This document shows, piece by piece, positions 41,688-50,468 of a stretch of 64,000 bases of DNA. The position numbers and the translations under genes are program-made. Source of the stretch: Aldehydirespirator sp965220345 (lineage in GTDB: Bacteria; Actinomycetota; Acidimicrobiia; Acidimicrobiales; Aldehydirespiratoraceae); contig OZ244822.1 in NCBI GenBank assembly GCA_965220345.1, forward strand, positions 2,294,001 through 2,358,000. Direction: 5' to 3'. A model generated the notes under the pieces. The model was not told the origin of the DNA. It was given only the letters and a program-made list of their open reading frames with translations, and did not search any database. The stretch's first letter is position 1, and each line of letters begins with the position of its first letter.

Positions 41688-43343
41688 GTGACTGGGCCAC
41701 GACCGAGCGGTGGATCAATCGCTCGCAGGCGTTTGCTGCTGGCACTGGGTTTCGGGGCGACCAACATTGCGGTGATCCGTCGGCTGAGAGCTACTGGCAG
41801 CCCCGAGCCAGAACTGAATCTAGAATCGCAAACCGCCAATAACCCCGACTCTCAGTCATCTCAGACATCACAGGCGAGCACATCAACAACAGTTCAGGTC
41901 GTTTCAGAGCCCCAGCCGCCCACCGAAATCCCGCAGATTCCAGTGCTTGAGGGAGCAGCGCCGCAAGACCTAAACCGAGTGTTCGATACGGCCATTATCG
42001 GCGGCCGCGTGATCAACCCTGAAACAGGCTTTGATCACTTGGCCAACGTGGCTCTCAAGGGCTCACTGATCGCAGCTATCACAGTCGGCCCTGATGCCCC
42101 TGAACTGCAAGCAACTAACACGATTGACGCTACTGGCCTAGTTGTGGCACCTGGGTTCATCGACATCTTGTCTTACAGCCCCAACGGCTACGGCGAGTGG
42201 TACAAACTGGCAGATGGCGTGACCACCAACCTCGGTATGCATGGCCTAGACGACCGAGCCGAAAGTTGGTTCGCAGCACGGCCCGACGGCAGTTCCCCAG
42301 TGCATTTCGGTGGTGCATCCGATAACGCATACATACGCCAAGCGCTCAGTCTCAACCCTTACGACACAGCAGCTCAGGCTGTTTTGGATGTCATGCTTGC
42401 CGACGCTCAAGCTGATCTGCGCAACGGTTTCATTGGATTGCATATGCAACCCGAATACACGCCTGGCACAACCGCCGACGACTTGCGGGCTCACGCCACT
42501 GTTGCGGCTGCCAACGGTGTTCCGTTGTGCGTGCATGCCCGATACTCCGACAATCTTGAACCCGGAACGAATCTTCAAGCCGTCGAAGAACTAATCGCTG
42601 CTGCACGAGATACCGGTGCCCACGTTCATGTAGAACACATCAACTCCACCGGCGGAACCGGAGTAATGGCCGAAGCTTTGGGTCGCATCAGCGCAGCGAA
42701 CGTCGAAGGGCTGTCGATGACGGCTTGCGCTTATCCATACGAGTTCTGGGCTACATATCTACGGTCGGCTCGCTATGACGACTGGCAACAAAAGTACGGC
42801 ATCAGCTACGAGGATCTGCAGGTAGCCGGAACAAGTCAGCGGCTGACCGAAGACACTTTCGCCGAGGCTTTCGCGAATAACGCTCTCACTGCTGCCTTCG
42901 CCATGTCGCCTGCTGATATTGAACTATCACTGCAAGCCGATTTTGTGATGGTGGGCAGCGACGCAATACTTGAACGAGCTCACAATAATCATCCCCGATC
43001 TACCGGATGCTTCAGTCGAGTGCTGGGGCATTATGTTCGTGAGCGTGAGGTGCTGGATCTGCCGACCGCGTTGAGCAAGATGACGATTCAACCAGCTCGA
43101 CTGCTTGAACGTCGCTGCCCGGCGCTACAACGCAAAGGTCGCCTCAGCGTGGGGGCTGATGCCGACATCACTGTTTTTGATCCTGCGACCATCATCGACC
43201 GCTCAACCATCGCTAACCCCGCCCAAGAGTCCGCTGGCATCAAATGGGTATTCGTTGAAGGTCAGCCAGCGCGCTCTCCTGACGGCTTCACCGGCGCGCC
43301 TTTAGCGGGCCGGGGTCTGCGATCAGATATCTCCACGAGTTGA
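41688..43343 (+). CDS. Exported amidohydrolase (D-aminoacylase-like)
   Basis: A 551-residue protein. R-R-R-L-L-L-A-L-G-F-G-A near the start resembles a Tat or Sec signal, followed by about 60 Ser/Thr/Gln-rich residues. The enzyme domain has D-T-A-I-I-G-G-R-V-I-N-P, V-V-A-P-G-F-I-D-I, V-C-V-H-A-R-Y-S, V-H-V-E-H-I-N-S and the final G-R-L-S-V-G-A-D-A-D-I-T-V-F. This is the pattern of N-acyl-D-amino-acid deacylases. The usual H-x-H after G-F-I-D is L-S-Y-S instead, so the metal site is altered. The CapA-like gene follows 12 bases later; both may act on a gamma-glutamyl or cell-wall amide outside the membrane. Confidence 0.78.
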   Translation: MTGPRPSGGSIARRRLLLALGFGATNIAVIRRLRATGSPEPELNLESQTANNPDSQSSQTSQASTSTTVQVVSEPQPPTEIPQIPVLEGAAPQDLNRVFDTAIIGGRVINPETGFDHLANVALKGSLIAAITVGPDAPELQATNTIDATGLVVAPGFIDILSYSPNGYGEWYKLADGVTTNLGMHGLDDRAESWFAARPDGSSPVHFGGASDNAYIRQALSLNPYDTAAQAVLDVMLADAQADLRNGFIGLHMQPEYTPGTTADDLRAHATVAAANGVPLCVHARYSDNLEPGTNLQAVEELIAAARDTGAHVHVEHINSTGGTGVMAEALGRISAANVEGLSMTACAYPYEFWATYLRSARYDDWQQKYGISYEDLQVAGTSQRLTEDTFAEAFANNALTAAFAMSPADIELSLQADFVMVGSDAILERAHNNHPRSTGCFSRVLGHYVREREVLDLPTALSKMTIQPARLLERRCPALQRKGRLSVGADADITVFDPATIIDRSTIANPAQESAGIKWVFVEGQPARSPDGFTGAPLAGRGLRSDISTS

Positions 43344-43355
43344 TCCCAGCGAGCA

Positions 43356-44579
43356 GTGCCGACAGCCAACCAAAAGCCCATATTCAGCAAAACGCGGCCC
43401 GCGCGGCAAGCATCGCTGGAGCCGGTCGTGGCTTGGGTGCTGTTCTGCTTGCTTATAACCGCAGCAACGATCTCGATTGCCGTGGACTTATATGACGAAA
43501 GCTCAGAGCAGATCACCCTAGAGCCGCCAACAAATGAGATACCCCTTTCACAAGCAGCCACAACGGAGCAGCACAGCGACTCTCCGCGTTCTTTCACTAT
43601 TGCGGCTACCGGCGAGCTTCTCATTCACGAGTCGATAGCCGATACTGCGCGCACAGCCGACGGCTGGGATTTCACACCGATGTTCACCAATATTGCACCG
43701 ATTCTTCGCCAGGCCGATCTGGCCGTGTGTCATTTGGAAACCCCGTTGTCACCTAACAACACTAACCTTTCATACTTTCCGGCATTTTTGGTGCCCAACG
43801 ATCTGGCCGAGGCAATCGCCTACGCTGGCTACGACACCTGTTCGCTGGCCTCGAATCACTCCACTGATGCCGGACGCGAAGGAATCATCGGCACTATTAC
43901 TGCTCTTGACCGAGTAGCCGTAGCTCACGCCGGAATGGCATTATCAGCCGAATCGCGCAACCGGGTCACTTTGATAGCTGCTGGCAATGCCAGGGTCGCT
44001 CACCTCTCCTACACATACGGATTTAATAATGGCCCGCTCGACAACGATGAGACCTATCTATCTAACGTCATCAACGAAGCCATCATCATCGAAGAAGCTC
44101 GCCGGGCACGCTCAGCAGGTGCCGATTTCGTGATCCTGTCTCTGCATTGGGGACCCAACTACCGCATCGAACCTGACGAAATGCAGGTTGATTTAGGGCC
44201 GCGGCTGCTGGAGTCACCCGAGATTGATCTGATAATCGGCAATCATGCTCATGTGATACAGCCGCTGGTGGAGATCAACGGCGAGTATCTCGCCTACGGT
44301 TTGGGCAACTTCTTGTCGAATCAGTCTCCTGACAGCTGCACCACTTGTCCCCCGGCAACACAAGATGGCGTGATCTTGCACTTCACGGTGACCGAATCAG
44401 CCGACGGAAACTGGACCGTGAGCGATGTTACCTACACCCCCACTTGGGTGGATCGTTCAAACTTTGAGATTGTTGATGTATTGAGCGACACGGTTCGAGA
44501 TCCCGAACTGCTTGAGGCATCAGCTACAAGAACCGCGACTGCTATCCGCTTAGGAAACACCACAATCTCAACGCGCTAG
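43356..44579 (+). CDS. CapA/PgsA-family protein
   Basis: A 407-residue protein starting at a GTG at 43356. One N-terminal transmembrane helix (W-V-L-F-C-L-L-I-T-A-A) anchors an extracellular PGA_cap metallophosphatase-like domain. Motifs are I-A-A-T-G-E-L-L-I-H, S-L-A-S-N-H-S-T-D-A-G, L-S-L-H-W-G-P-N-Y, I-I-G-N-H-A-H-V-I-Q-P and Y-G-L-G-N-F-L-S-N. The family includes the capsule-associated subunit for poly-gamma-glutamate export. No capB or capC is nearby, so the actual role is open; the preceding amidohydrolase hints at shared substrate chemistry. Confidence 0.85.
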   Translation: MPTANQKPIFSKTRPARQASLEPVVAWVLFCLLITAATISIAVDLYDESSEQITLEPPTNEIPLSQAATTEQHSDSPRSFTIAATGELLIHESIADTARTADGWDFTPMFTNIAPILRQADLAVCHLETPLSPNNTNLSYFPAFLVPNDLAEAIAYAGYDTCSLASNHSTDAGREGIIGTITALDRVAVAHAGMALSAESRNRVTLIAAGNARVAHLSYTYGFNNGPLDNDETYLSNVINEAIIIEEARRARSAGADFVILSLHWGPNYRIEPDEMQVDLGPRLLESPEIDLIIGNHAHVIQPLVEINGEYLAYGLGNFLSNQSPDSCTTCPPATQDGVILHFTVTESADGNWTVSDVTYTPTWVDRSNFEIVDVLSDTVRDPELLEASATRTATAIRLGNTTISTR

Positions 44580-44647
44580 TTGGTGGCTTGCTGCTGGTCT
44601 CTCGACACGCCGGGGGAAACCTTCAGCGAATCGGTATCATATTTAGG

Positions 44648-45127
44648 GTGAGCTTCAAAGTCGGAGATCGGGTGGTTTACCCGCATCACGGCGCAGCCGA
44701 AATAATAAAGCTTGAAAAGCGCACCGCTTTCGGTGACGAGAAGGAATATCTGGTGCTGCGCATGACCCACGGTGAGATGACTGTGGCTGTGCCTGCTGAC
44801 AAGGCTGAAGACGTAGGAATGCGCTGGCCGATAAGCACCGAAGACGTGGAGGACTTGTTCGAAGTGCTGGCACGTCGCGATGTGCGTGAGCCAGCCAACT
44901 GGTCACGCCGCTACAAGAACCACCAAGAGAAGCTCAAGTCAGGCGACGTTTATCAGGTAGCCGAAGTAGTAAGAAATCTGGCTCTTCGCGAACGCGCCAA
45001 AGGACTGTCAGCTGGCGAGAAAAATCTTTATAACACGGCTCGCAGTGTGCTGGTGTCGGAGTTGTCGTTTGCTCTTGATGTGAGCGAAGACGAAGCATCA
45101 AGCCGGGTTGACGTAGTCCTAACCTGA
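44648..45127 (+). CDS. carD: CarD-family transcriptional regulator
   Basis: A 159-residue RNA polymerase-binding regulator. The N-terminal Tudor-like domain is F-K-V-G-D-R-V-V-Y-P-H-H-G-A-A, then L-V-L-R-M-T-H-G-E-M-T-V-A-V-P. The C-terminal helical domain contains the conserved W-S-R-R-Y-K-N and L-S-A-G-E-K. In mycobacteria CarD stabilises open promoter complexes and is essential. The GTG at 44648 matches the family start; the longer frame from 44588 adds an unrelated leader. It converges with the thiolase gene. Confidence 0.94.
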   Translation: MSFKVGDRVVYPHHGAAEIIKLEKRTAFGDEKEYLVLRMTHGEMTVAVPADKAEDVGMRWPISTEDVEDLFEVLARRDVREPANWSRRYKNHQEKLKSGDVYQVAEVVRNLALRERAKGLSAGEKNLYNTARSVLVSELSFALDVSEDEASSRVDVVLT

Positions 45128-45199
45128 GCAAACCACCTGCGGGTCTGAGTTTTGGCCTGTACAGGCTGCGCATGAACTAAAGAAGCCGCTTGCAGCCGT

Positions 45200-46351
45200 T
45201 TACAAGCGTTCAATGATGGTGACGTTTGCTTGGCCGCCACCTTCACACATGGTTTGCAAGCCCCAACGTCCGCCAGTGCGCTCTAGTTCATGCAGCAACG
45301 TGGTCATTAACTTGGCACCGGTGCAGCCCAGTGGATGACCTAGGGCGATGGCACCGCCGTTGACGTTGACTTTGGAGTGAGGGATGTCGTGCTCGGCCAT
45401 CCAGGCCATCGGCACTGGAGCGAAAGCTTCATTGCACTCGAACAGGTCAAAGTCGTCAATGGTCATGCCGGTGCGCTCCAGCGCATAAGCCGTAGCTGGG
45501 ATCGGGCCGGTCAGCATGTAGATCGGATCATCGCCGCGAGCTGACATGTGATGAATCCGAGCTCGAGGCTTGAGATTGTGATCTTGCAAAGCACGCTCAG
45601 AAGCGACCAGCAGCGCTGCCGCCCCGTCGCTGATCTGACTGGACACAGCAGCAGTCAACCGCCCGCCTTCTCTTAGCGGTGCCAGCGACTGCATCTTCTC
45701 AAGCGAAGTGTCACGGCGGGGACCCTCATCGCCGATAACCCCAGCAACTGGCTCGATTTCAGCTTCGAAGCGGCCTTCGTCTATGGCTTGCACCGCACGA
45801 CGATGACTCTCTAGGGCGTAATGCTCCATTTCGCTGCGGCTGAAATCCCATTTTTCGGCGACCATTTCGGCACCACGGAACTGCGACACTTCTCCGGTGC
45901 CGTAACGCTGCACCCATCCCTGCGAATCGTTGAACGGTTGAGACAGTCCCATCGGCACCGCAGCAATCATGGAAGAACCGATCGGCACCATCGACATGTT
46001 TTGCACTCCGCCAGCCACTACTAGATCGTTGACTCCGGCCATCACACCCATGGCTGCGAAGCTCACGGCCTGCTGACCTGAGCCGCATTGGCGGTCCACG
46101 GTCACGCCAGGCACTGCTTCAGGCAGTCCCGCGGCCAGCCAGCAGGTGCGGGCGATGTCGCCAGCGTTGGGGCCTACGCTGTCGAGGTTGCCAAAAATCA
46201 CGTCTTCGACTGCTAAAGGGTCGACATCGCTGCGCTTCAGCAACGCTTTGATGGCGGCAGCGCCAAGGTCGGCAGGGTGAACCTCCGATAATCCTCCACC
46301 GCGCCGACCGGTGGGGGTGCGAACTGCTTCAACAATGTATGCATCACTCAT
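45200..46351 (-). CDS. Acetyl-CoA acetyltransferase (thiolase)
   Basis: A 383-residue thiolase. The nucleophilic Cys is in D-R-Q-C-G-S-G-Q-Q-A, with N-E-A-F-A-P-V, the G-H-P-L-G-C-T-G-A segment containing the catalytic His, and the C-terminal Cys in C-E-G-G-G-Q-A-N. It cleaves 3-ketoacyl-CoA or condenses two acyl-CoAs. The ATG at 46351 (M-S-D-A-Y-I-V-E-A-V-R-T-P) is the family start. It follows an acyl-CoA dehydrogenase gene on the same strand by 53 bases, consistent with a fatty-acid or steroid side-chain degradation unit. Confidence 0.93.
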   Translation of the reverse strand: MSDAYIVEAVRTPTGRRGGGLSEVHPADLGAAAIKALLKRSDVDPLAVEDVIFGNLDSVGPNAGDIARTCWLAAGLPEAVPGVTVDRQCGSGQQAVSFAAMGVMAGVNDLVVAGGVQNMSMVPIGSSMIAAVPMGLSQPFNDSQGWVQRYGTGEVSQFRGAEMVAEKWDFSRSEMEHYALESHRRAVQAIDEGRFEAEIEPVAGVIGDEGPRRDTSLEKMQSLAPLREGGRLTAAVSSQISDGAAALLVASERALQDHNLKPRARIHHMSARGDDPIYMLTGPIPATAYALERTGMTIDDFDLFECNEAFAPVPMAWMAEHDIPHSKVNVNGGAIALGHPLGCTGAKLMTTLLHELERTGGRWGLQTMCEGGGQANVTIIERL

Positions 46352-46403
46352 AACAGCAGGATACCCGGTCAACAAGACCTAGTTATTTGAAGGTCTAATT
46401 CTT

Positions 46404-47681
46404 TTAGTTTTTGGGTAGTTCGCTGAAGGGGACATCTCGTGAAGGGCCGGGCTCTTTGGGTAGTCCCAACACACGCTCACCGATGATGTTGCGCTGCACT
46501 TGATCAGTGCCGCCGTAAATGGATGGTGCAGGCGAAAACAGTGCTAACTCCGAGACGTGACCGCTGGTTTGGGCATCAGAGTCGCCGCTGAGCATTCCGT
46601 CAGCCCCCACTACCCGCATACCGATGTCACGGAACTCGCGAGTCATTTCGCTCATAGCGAGTTTGGCGATGTTCGGTGCTGCAGCGCTACTTGATCCTGC
46701 TTTAGCTCGTTGTATCGACAGTCGGTTGATCTCGATCAATCCGTAGAGCCGCATCAAGTCTTCGCGCAATACTTTGCTGTTAAGGGCACCGTTCTTGCGT
46801 GCCAGGTCAACCAGCCACCACCACATGCCGACACCCAGCGGCGGCACTCCCACAGCCAACGAGTTATTTTCTGAGTCAACTAGGTCGCCGACTCGTCGGG
46901 CTAGCGCTTTTCCTTTAGGTCCTGGAAGAGCTTCTGGTGGGGTGCGTCCCGACGATCCCAGCGACGCACGTTCCACCATGAGCGTGGTGTTGCCCACCCG
47001 CCAGCCGTTGTTTAGGCCGCCGATCAGAGCGCTGTCAGCCACACGAGCTTCGTCGATGAACACTTCGTTGAACAAGGCCCTTCCGGTCATCTCGGTCAAC
47101 GGGCGTACTTCCACGCCGGGTTGATCCATGTCGAAAGCGAACCAGGAAATGCCAGCATGTTTTGGCAGATCAGGATCGGTGCGGGCTAACAGCATGCCTT
47201 TGTCAGCGACTTGGCCTCCCGAGGTCCAGACTTTCTGGCCGGTTATCACCCATTCGTCGCCGTCGCGCTCAGCTCGGCACTGCAAGCTAGCCAGATCAGA
47301 GCCAGCATTGGGCTCACTGAACAGCTGGCACCAGCCCACTCGACCATCAAGTATCTCTGGGACGAACTGCTGAATCTGCTCACCGCTGCCATGGATCGCA
47401 ATCGTGGGTGCAGCTAGCATCCGCCCCAAACCGCCTGGCGGGCCCAGCACGCCACGCTCGGCCAACACCAGAGACACCAGCGCTGCCTGATCCTGTCCGT
47501 AGCCGAGCCCTCCCGCAGCAGTTGGCAGCATCGGATGGGCGTAGCCCGAGTCAGCTAGTACACGCCACCATTGCTCGACGGTCATGTCAGGATCCCAGTT
47601 CTGCTCACAGAAGTCTTCGACCTCAGCTCGCAGAGTGTCTGTGTCAATCTCAACAGCGGGTGGTGTAAGGATGTCAGTCAT
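46404..47681 (-). CDS. Acyl-CoA dehydrogenase family protein
   Basis: A 425-residue flavoprotein. FAD- and substrate-binding motifs are W-C-Q-L-F-S-E-P-N-A-G-S-D-L-A, V-W-T-S-G-G and the final I-Y-G-G-T-D-Q-V-Q-R-N-I-I-G-E-R-V-L-G-L-P. In the classic enzymes the catalytic Glu sits in Y-E-G-T; here that position is Gly. This occurs in FadE-like enzymes that use another base or work as heteromers. Substrate unknown. It is upstream of the thiolase gene and probably co-transcribed. Confidence 0.9.
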   Translation of the reverse strand: MTDILTPPAVEIDTDTLRAEVEDFCEQNWDPDMTVEQWWRVLADSGYAHPMLPTAAGGLGYGQDQAALVSLVLAERGVLGPPGGLGRMLAAPTIAIHGSGEQIQQFVPEILDGRVGWCQLFSEPNAGSDLASLQCRAERDGDEWVITGQKVWTSGGQVADKGMLLARTDPDLPKHAGISWFAFDMDQPGVEVRPLTEMTGRALFNEVFIDEARVADSALIGGLNNGWRVGNTTLMVERASLGSSGRTPPEALPGPKGKALARRVGDLVDSENNSLAVGVPPLGVGMWWWLVDLARKNGALNSKVLREDLMRLYGLIEINRLSIQRAKAGSSSAAAPNIAKLAMSEMTREFRDIGMRVVGADGMLSGDSDAQTSGHVSELALFSPAPSIYGGTDQVQRNIIGERVLGLPKEPGPSRDVPFSELPKN

Positions 47682-47841
47682 GTCGGCTTGTCTCTTTTGG
47701 TTTGGGTGGATGATTGCTACAGAATGTGCTGTTCTTAGTTTTGGTGTGGGCTTGTGCGCTAAGCGTAGAGAGGCTTGTGCGGCTAAGCCCGCAAAAAGTT
47801 GTTAGTAGAGGGCTAGGAGCGCGGATGTGTAATGCAGCTTG

Positions 47842-48324
47842 ATGGTGGTCACGCTACCTTATGTGGCTGTGCCTCCGAAAACTTTGACCGCTAAACAGCC
47901 TTCCTCTCAGCAGATGCAGGCACATACTTTGAAGCGGGGTGAGAAGGTGCGGTTCGTGTCGGATCTGCCGGGGCTACCTCAAGGCACTGCTGGCAAGGTG
48001 GCGCTAGCCAACGGTTTTACTTGGAATCGCTACTGGGTGAGGCTGCAGGACGGTCGGGTGGTGGGCCACATTGATCACGAGCACCTGATCCGCTCCAAAG
48101 ACTACGAGCGCTACCTTCACGCTAAAACCAGCGAACAACAAGAAGCTGAACTAGCGGCGCAGCTAGCCGCTGAGCAAGCCGACAAACAAGCCGCCGCCGA
48201 GTCCTCTGATGAGACATCGGGCTCTACGGCGGGCAAGTCGACCGAGTTAGTTGTCAACGGCGTGACCGTGCCTGCTTATTTGTTGCAACGCTCAGCCGAC
48301 GCTCGCGCTCGACTGGGTGCCTGA
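47842..48324 (+). CDS. Uncharacterised small protein with Ala/Gln helix
   Basis: A 160-residue protein with no named family. Residues about 28-85 are beta-rich (L-K-R-G-E-K-V-R-F-V-S-D-L-P-G, then R-Y-W-V-R-L-Q-D-G-R-V-V-G-H-I), resembling a KOW/SH3-like fold. An Ala/Gln/Glu coiled segment and a C-terminal V-N-G-V-T-V-P-A-Y-L-L-Q-R-S stretch follow. It lies immediately upstream of the uridine kinase gene on the same strand. The start is uncertain; ATG at 47914 is the next candidate. Confidence 0.65.
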   Translation: MVVTLPYVAVPPKTLTAKQPSSQQMQAHTLKRGEKVRFVSDLPGLPQGTAGKVALANGFTWNRYWVRLQDGRVVGHIDHEHLIRSKDYERYLHAKTSEQQEAELAAQLAAEQADKQAAAESSDETSGSTAGKSTELVVNGVTVPAYLLQRSADARARLGA

Positions 48325-48414
48325 ACCCACCGATCAGAACCGCTGATTGCTGGCGTTGGGTCGTGGCGGCCATCACGGCTCGCGTGACGCTGCCACGATC
48401 TCACGAGGCTAGGG

Positions 48415-49077
48415 TTGCACTCCGTGGATGTTTTTGTCTTCGGGATCTGTGGCGGTTCTGGCTCGGGCAAAACCACTCTGGCTAATCGCATGATCGCAAA
48501 CTGCGATCCGCAGATGGTGAGCTTTTTGGCATTTGATGCCTATTACCGCGACTTGGCTCACTTGCCTCTTGAGCAGCGTCGCCAATGCAACTTTGATCAT
48601 CCAGACTCTTTGGACACAGAACTCTTCTTGCAGCATCTTGAGGCTCTCAAGAGCGGCTACGACGTGTCTGTGCCGATCTACGATTTCGCTACCCACACCA
48701 TGACTGGCCGTTTTGAGCATGTGAAAGCGGCTCAGCTGTTACTGGTGGAGGGCATCCTGCTACTCAATTCGGCTGAAGCTACGGCCCGGCTGGATTACAC
48801 GATTTTTTTGGATGTTCCAGAGGTGACACGCCGTCAGCGCCGCATTCAGCGCGATGTGGCCGAGCGAGGACGAACCCCTGAACACGCCAGCTGGCAGTTC
48901 CAGGCTTCTGTGACCCCGATGCATGAAACCTTTGTGCAACCCAATCGTCACCGCGCTAACCGAATATTTGAGGGCACAGAGACCGCAGAACTAGCCGATG
49001 ATCTACTGGCTCTGCTGGCACATAAAGTGCCGTCGCTCACAAAGGCGAAAGCTAAGACTGCATCAAGCGCTAGCTAG
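48415..49077 (+). CDS. Uridine kinase-like P-loop kinase
   Basis: A 220-residue kinase with Walker A G-I-C-G-G-S-G-S-G-K-T-T, the A-F-D-A-Y-Y-R-D-L substrate loop, N-F-D-H-P-D-S-L-D, V-P-I-Y-D-F-A-T-H-T and L-L-V-E-G-I-L-L-L. These are the hallmarks of uridine kinase/phosphoribulokinase-family enzymes, which phosphorylate uridine or cytidine. The 48415 start is a TTG; a GTG at 48424 is the alternative. The C-terminal K-A-K-A-K tail is not conserved. Confidence 0.88.
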   Translation: MHSVDVFVFGICGGSGSGKTTLANRMIANCDPQMVSFLAFDAYYRDLAHLPLEQRRQCNFDHPDSLDTELFLQHLEALKSGYDVSVPIYDFATHTMTGRFEHVKAAQLLLVEGILLLNSAEATARLDYTIFLDVPEVTRRQRRIQRDVAERGRTPEHASWQFQASVTPMHETFVQPNRHRANRIFEGTETAELADDLLALLAHKVPSLTKAKAKTASSAS

Positions 49078-49215
49078 GCAAGCCACCGTCATCTAAACCA
49101 TGTCGCCTAAACAATGTCGCCGCCTGAAGAACGACACCGCCTAGGTCAACCCGCTGACTCAAGCCACAACCGACCGCAGAAGGTCTCTGCTTGCAGAACA
49201 TCTCTACTTCTCTGG

Positions 49216-49818
49216 TTATAGAACCACCCCCTCGTTGGCGAGCAGCTTGGCTTTGAGTTCGCTGCCGAAGCCGTAGTTTCCTACTCCCCCGCTGCTAGGA
49301 ACTACTCGGTGGCAGGGCACCAGCAGCGGAACCGGATTGCGGGCCATGGCCGTGCCCACTGCTCGAGCTGCTTTGGGGCGACCCACCACTTCGGCCAACT
49401 CGCCATATGTGCGAACTTCACCGCACGGAATACGAGCCGTAGCTCGTAGCACCTGCTGGTGAAACGTCGAACGGGACGAAAAATCAATTGGCACATCGCT
49501 GCGACCAGCCGCGAGTGCGTCAGCGACACGGGCCACCAGAGTTGGATCTGGATACGGGTCGTGATCTACATCTACCCCGATCTGATCACGCATGTATTCC
49601 ACGAAGGTGCCTGGATCACTGTCACGACCATCATCTGGAATCATTAGTCCTGAAACCCAGCCGTTGGTGTGTGCAACGAATACCGGCCCGGCTGGGCTTT
49701 CGACCATGAACCACAGGTGGGTCCGACCTGCCCGTTCAACTAGGGGTTCAGATATGTCGGATTTGTTGTCACTCAGATCTCTGGTAACCGTTTTTGTGTC
49801 TGTTGTTTTTGTGTCCAT
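49216..49818 (-). CDS. ogt: Methylated-DNA--[protein]-cysteine S-methyltransferase
   Basis: A 200-residue suicide DNA-repair protein that removes O6-alkyl groups from guanine. The acceptor Cys is in V-P-C-H-R-V-V-P-S-S-G-G-V-G-N-Y, and the preceding helix-turn-helix reads T-Y-G-E-L-A-E-V-V-G-R-P-K-A-A-R-A-V-G. The first 30 residues are Thr/Asp/Lys-rich and probably disordered. It is close to lexA, but no LexA-type box is seen directly upstream. Confidence 0.93.
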   Translation of the reverse strand: MDTKTTDTKTVTRDLSDNKSDISEPLVERAGRTHLWFMVESPAGPVFVAHTNGWVSGLMIPDDGRDSDPGTFVEYMRDQIGVDVDHDPYPDPTLVARVADALAAGRSDVPIDFSSRSTFHQQVLRATARIPCGEVRTYGELAEVVGRPKAARAVGTAMARNPVPLLVPCHRVVPSSGGVGNYGFGSELKAKLLANEGVVL

Positions 49819-49914
49819 TCCTAGGCTCCTTGAGGATTAGGGGTGGGGTGAGGGGGCTCTTCGTGCTTGAGCGCACGTTAGTCGTTGGCTGTGACATCGC
49901 TGCGGAGGCAGATC

Positions 49915-50223
49915 TCATGGTGACACAGATTCAACTGACTCAGCACCGGCAGGAACCGGCCACGCTTCGACTTCGCCGTAGGGCACTTGATCGGGTCGCC
50001 CAACAAGAAAAGCGAGCACCAGCAGAGCAGCCACAGCCAGAGCCGCTACCAACCGGCGGCGGTGATACACAGCCTGTGGCAGCCGTTCTGGGAAGCGCAG
50101 GTTTAGCGACCTCTTGCTTTGCGCGTAGTTGCCTGCATGGCAGACAGTCGCGGAGTGAAAACGCTCGCAGCGGTGCAACTGCGTGGCACGGACGCTTCGG
50201 AGATCTGTGGGTGATGAACTCAT
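49915..50223 (-). CDS. Small membrane protein divergent from lexA (likely SOS-induced)
   Basis: A 102-residue protein with one transmembrane helix (L-V-A-A-L-A-V-A-A-L-L-V-L-A-F-L-V) after a basic R-R-R cluster, and a 27-residue outer tail. The ATG at 50223 places the start 45 bases downstream of a LexA-type box; longer frames reach 50373 but would cross that box. Genes in this position next to lexA in other Gram-positives (YneA, DivS, Rv2719c) are SOS-induced division inhibitors, often with a LysM domain, which is not evident here. A division-suppressor role is inference. Confidence 0.6.
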   Translation of the reverse strand: MSSSPTDLRSVRATQLHRCERFHSATVCHAGNYAQSKRSLNLRFPERLPQAVYHRRRLVAALAVAALLVLAFLVGRPDQVPYGEVEAWPVPAGAESVESVSP

Positions 50224-50267
50224 GTTTGTAGCTTCGCGCAGGGGTGTGACATCAGTATGCTTGACAA

Positions 50268-50281
50268 CGAACGCTTGTTCT
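50268..50281. promoter_or_regulatory. LexA-binding box
   Basis: CGAACGCTTGTTCT fits the actinobacterial/Bacillus-type LexA operator CGAAC-N4-GTTCG with only the last base deviating. It lies in the divergent gap between lexA and the small membrane protein gene and is upstream of both starts. Confidence 0.75.
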
Positions 50282-50405
50282 GAGAACATGTGTAGAGTTT
50301 CAGTCGTAGGCTTCATTTGAACACCTCCCCAACCGTCAACGTCCAGGTGGTCAACGGCCATACAATTACCCATATCAGCAAACTAGCGTTCAGATAACTT
50401 AATTG

Positions 50406-50419
50406 CAAACACCTGTTCA
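50406..50419. promoter_or_regulatory. Second, weaker LexA-like box before lexA
   Basis: CAAACACCTGTTCA keeps the AAC-N4-GTT core with changes at the outer positions. It is 50 bases upstream of the lexA start, a good position for autorepression. Confidence 0.45.
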
Positions 50420-50468
50420 AGCAATATCAGAAATCCCAAACCAAACCTAAACCAGATTGGAGCAATCC

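Noticed and set aside
45127..45200. GCCTGTACAGGC palindrome between carD and the thiolase gene considered as a terminator
   Set aside because: The stem is a 12-base palindrome with no loop and no following T run, so a hairpin terminator is not supported.
47700..47800. GGCTTGTGCG-CTAAGC direct repeat upstream of the acyl-CoA dehydrogenase gene
   Set aside because: Only two imperfect copies in a short gap; too weak to call an operator.
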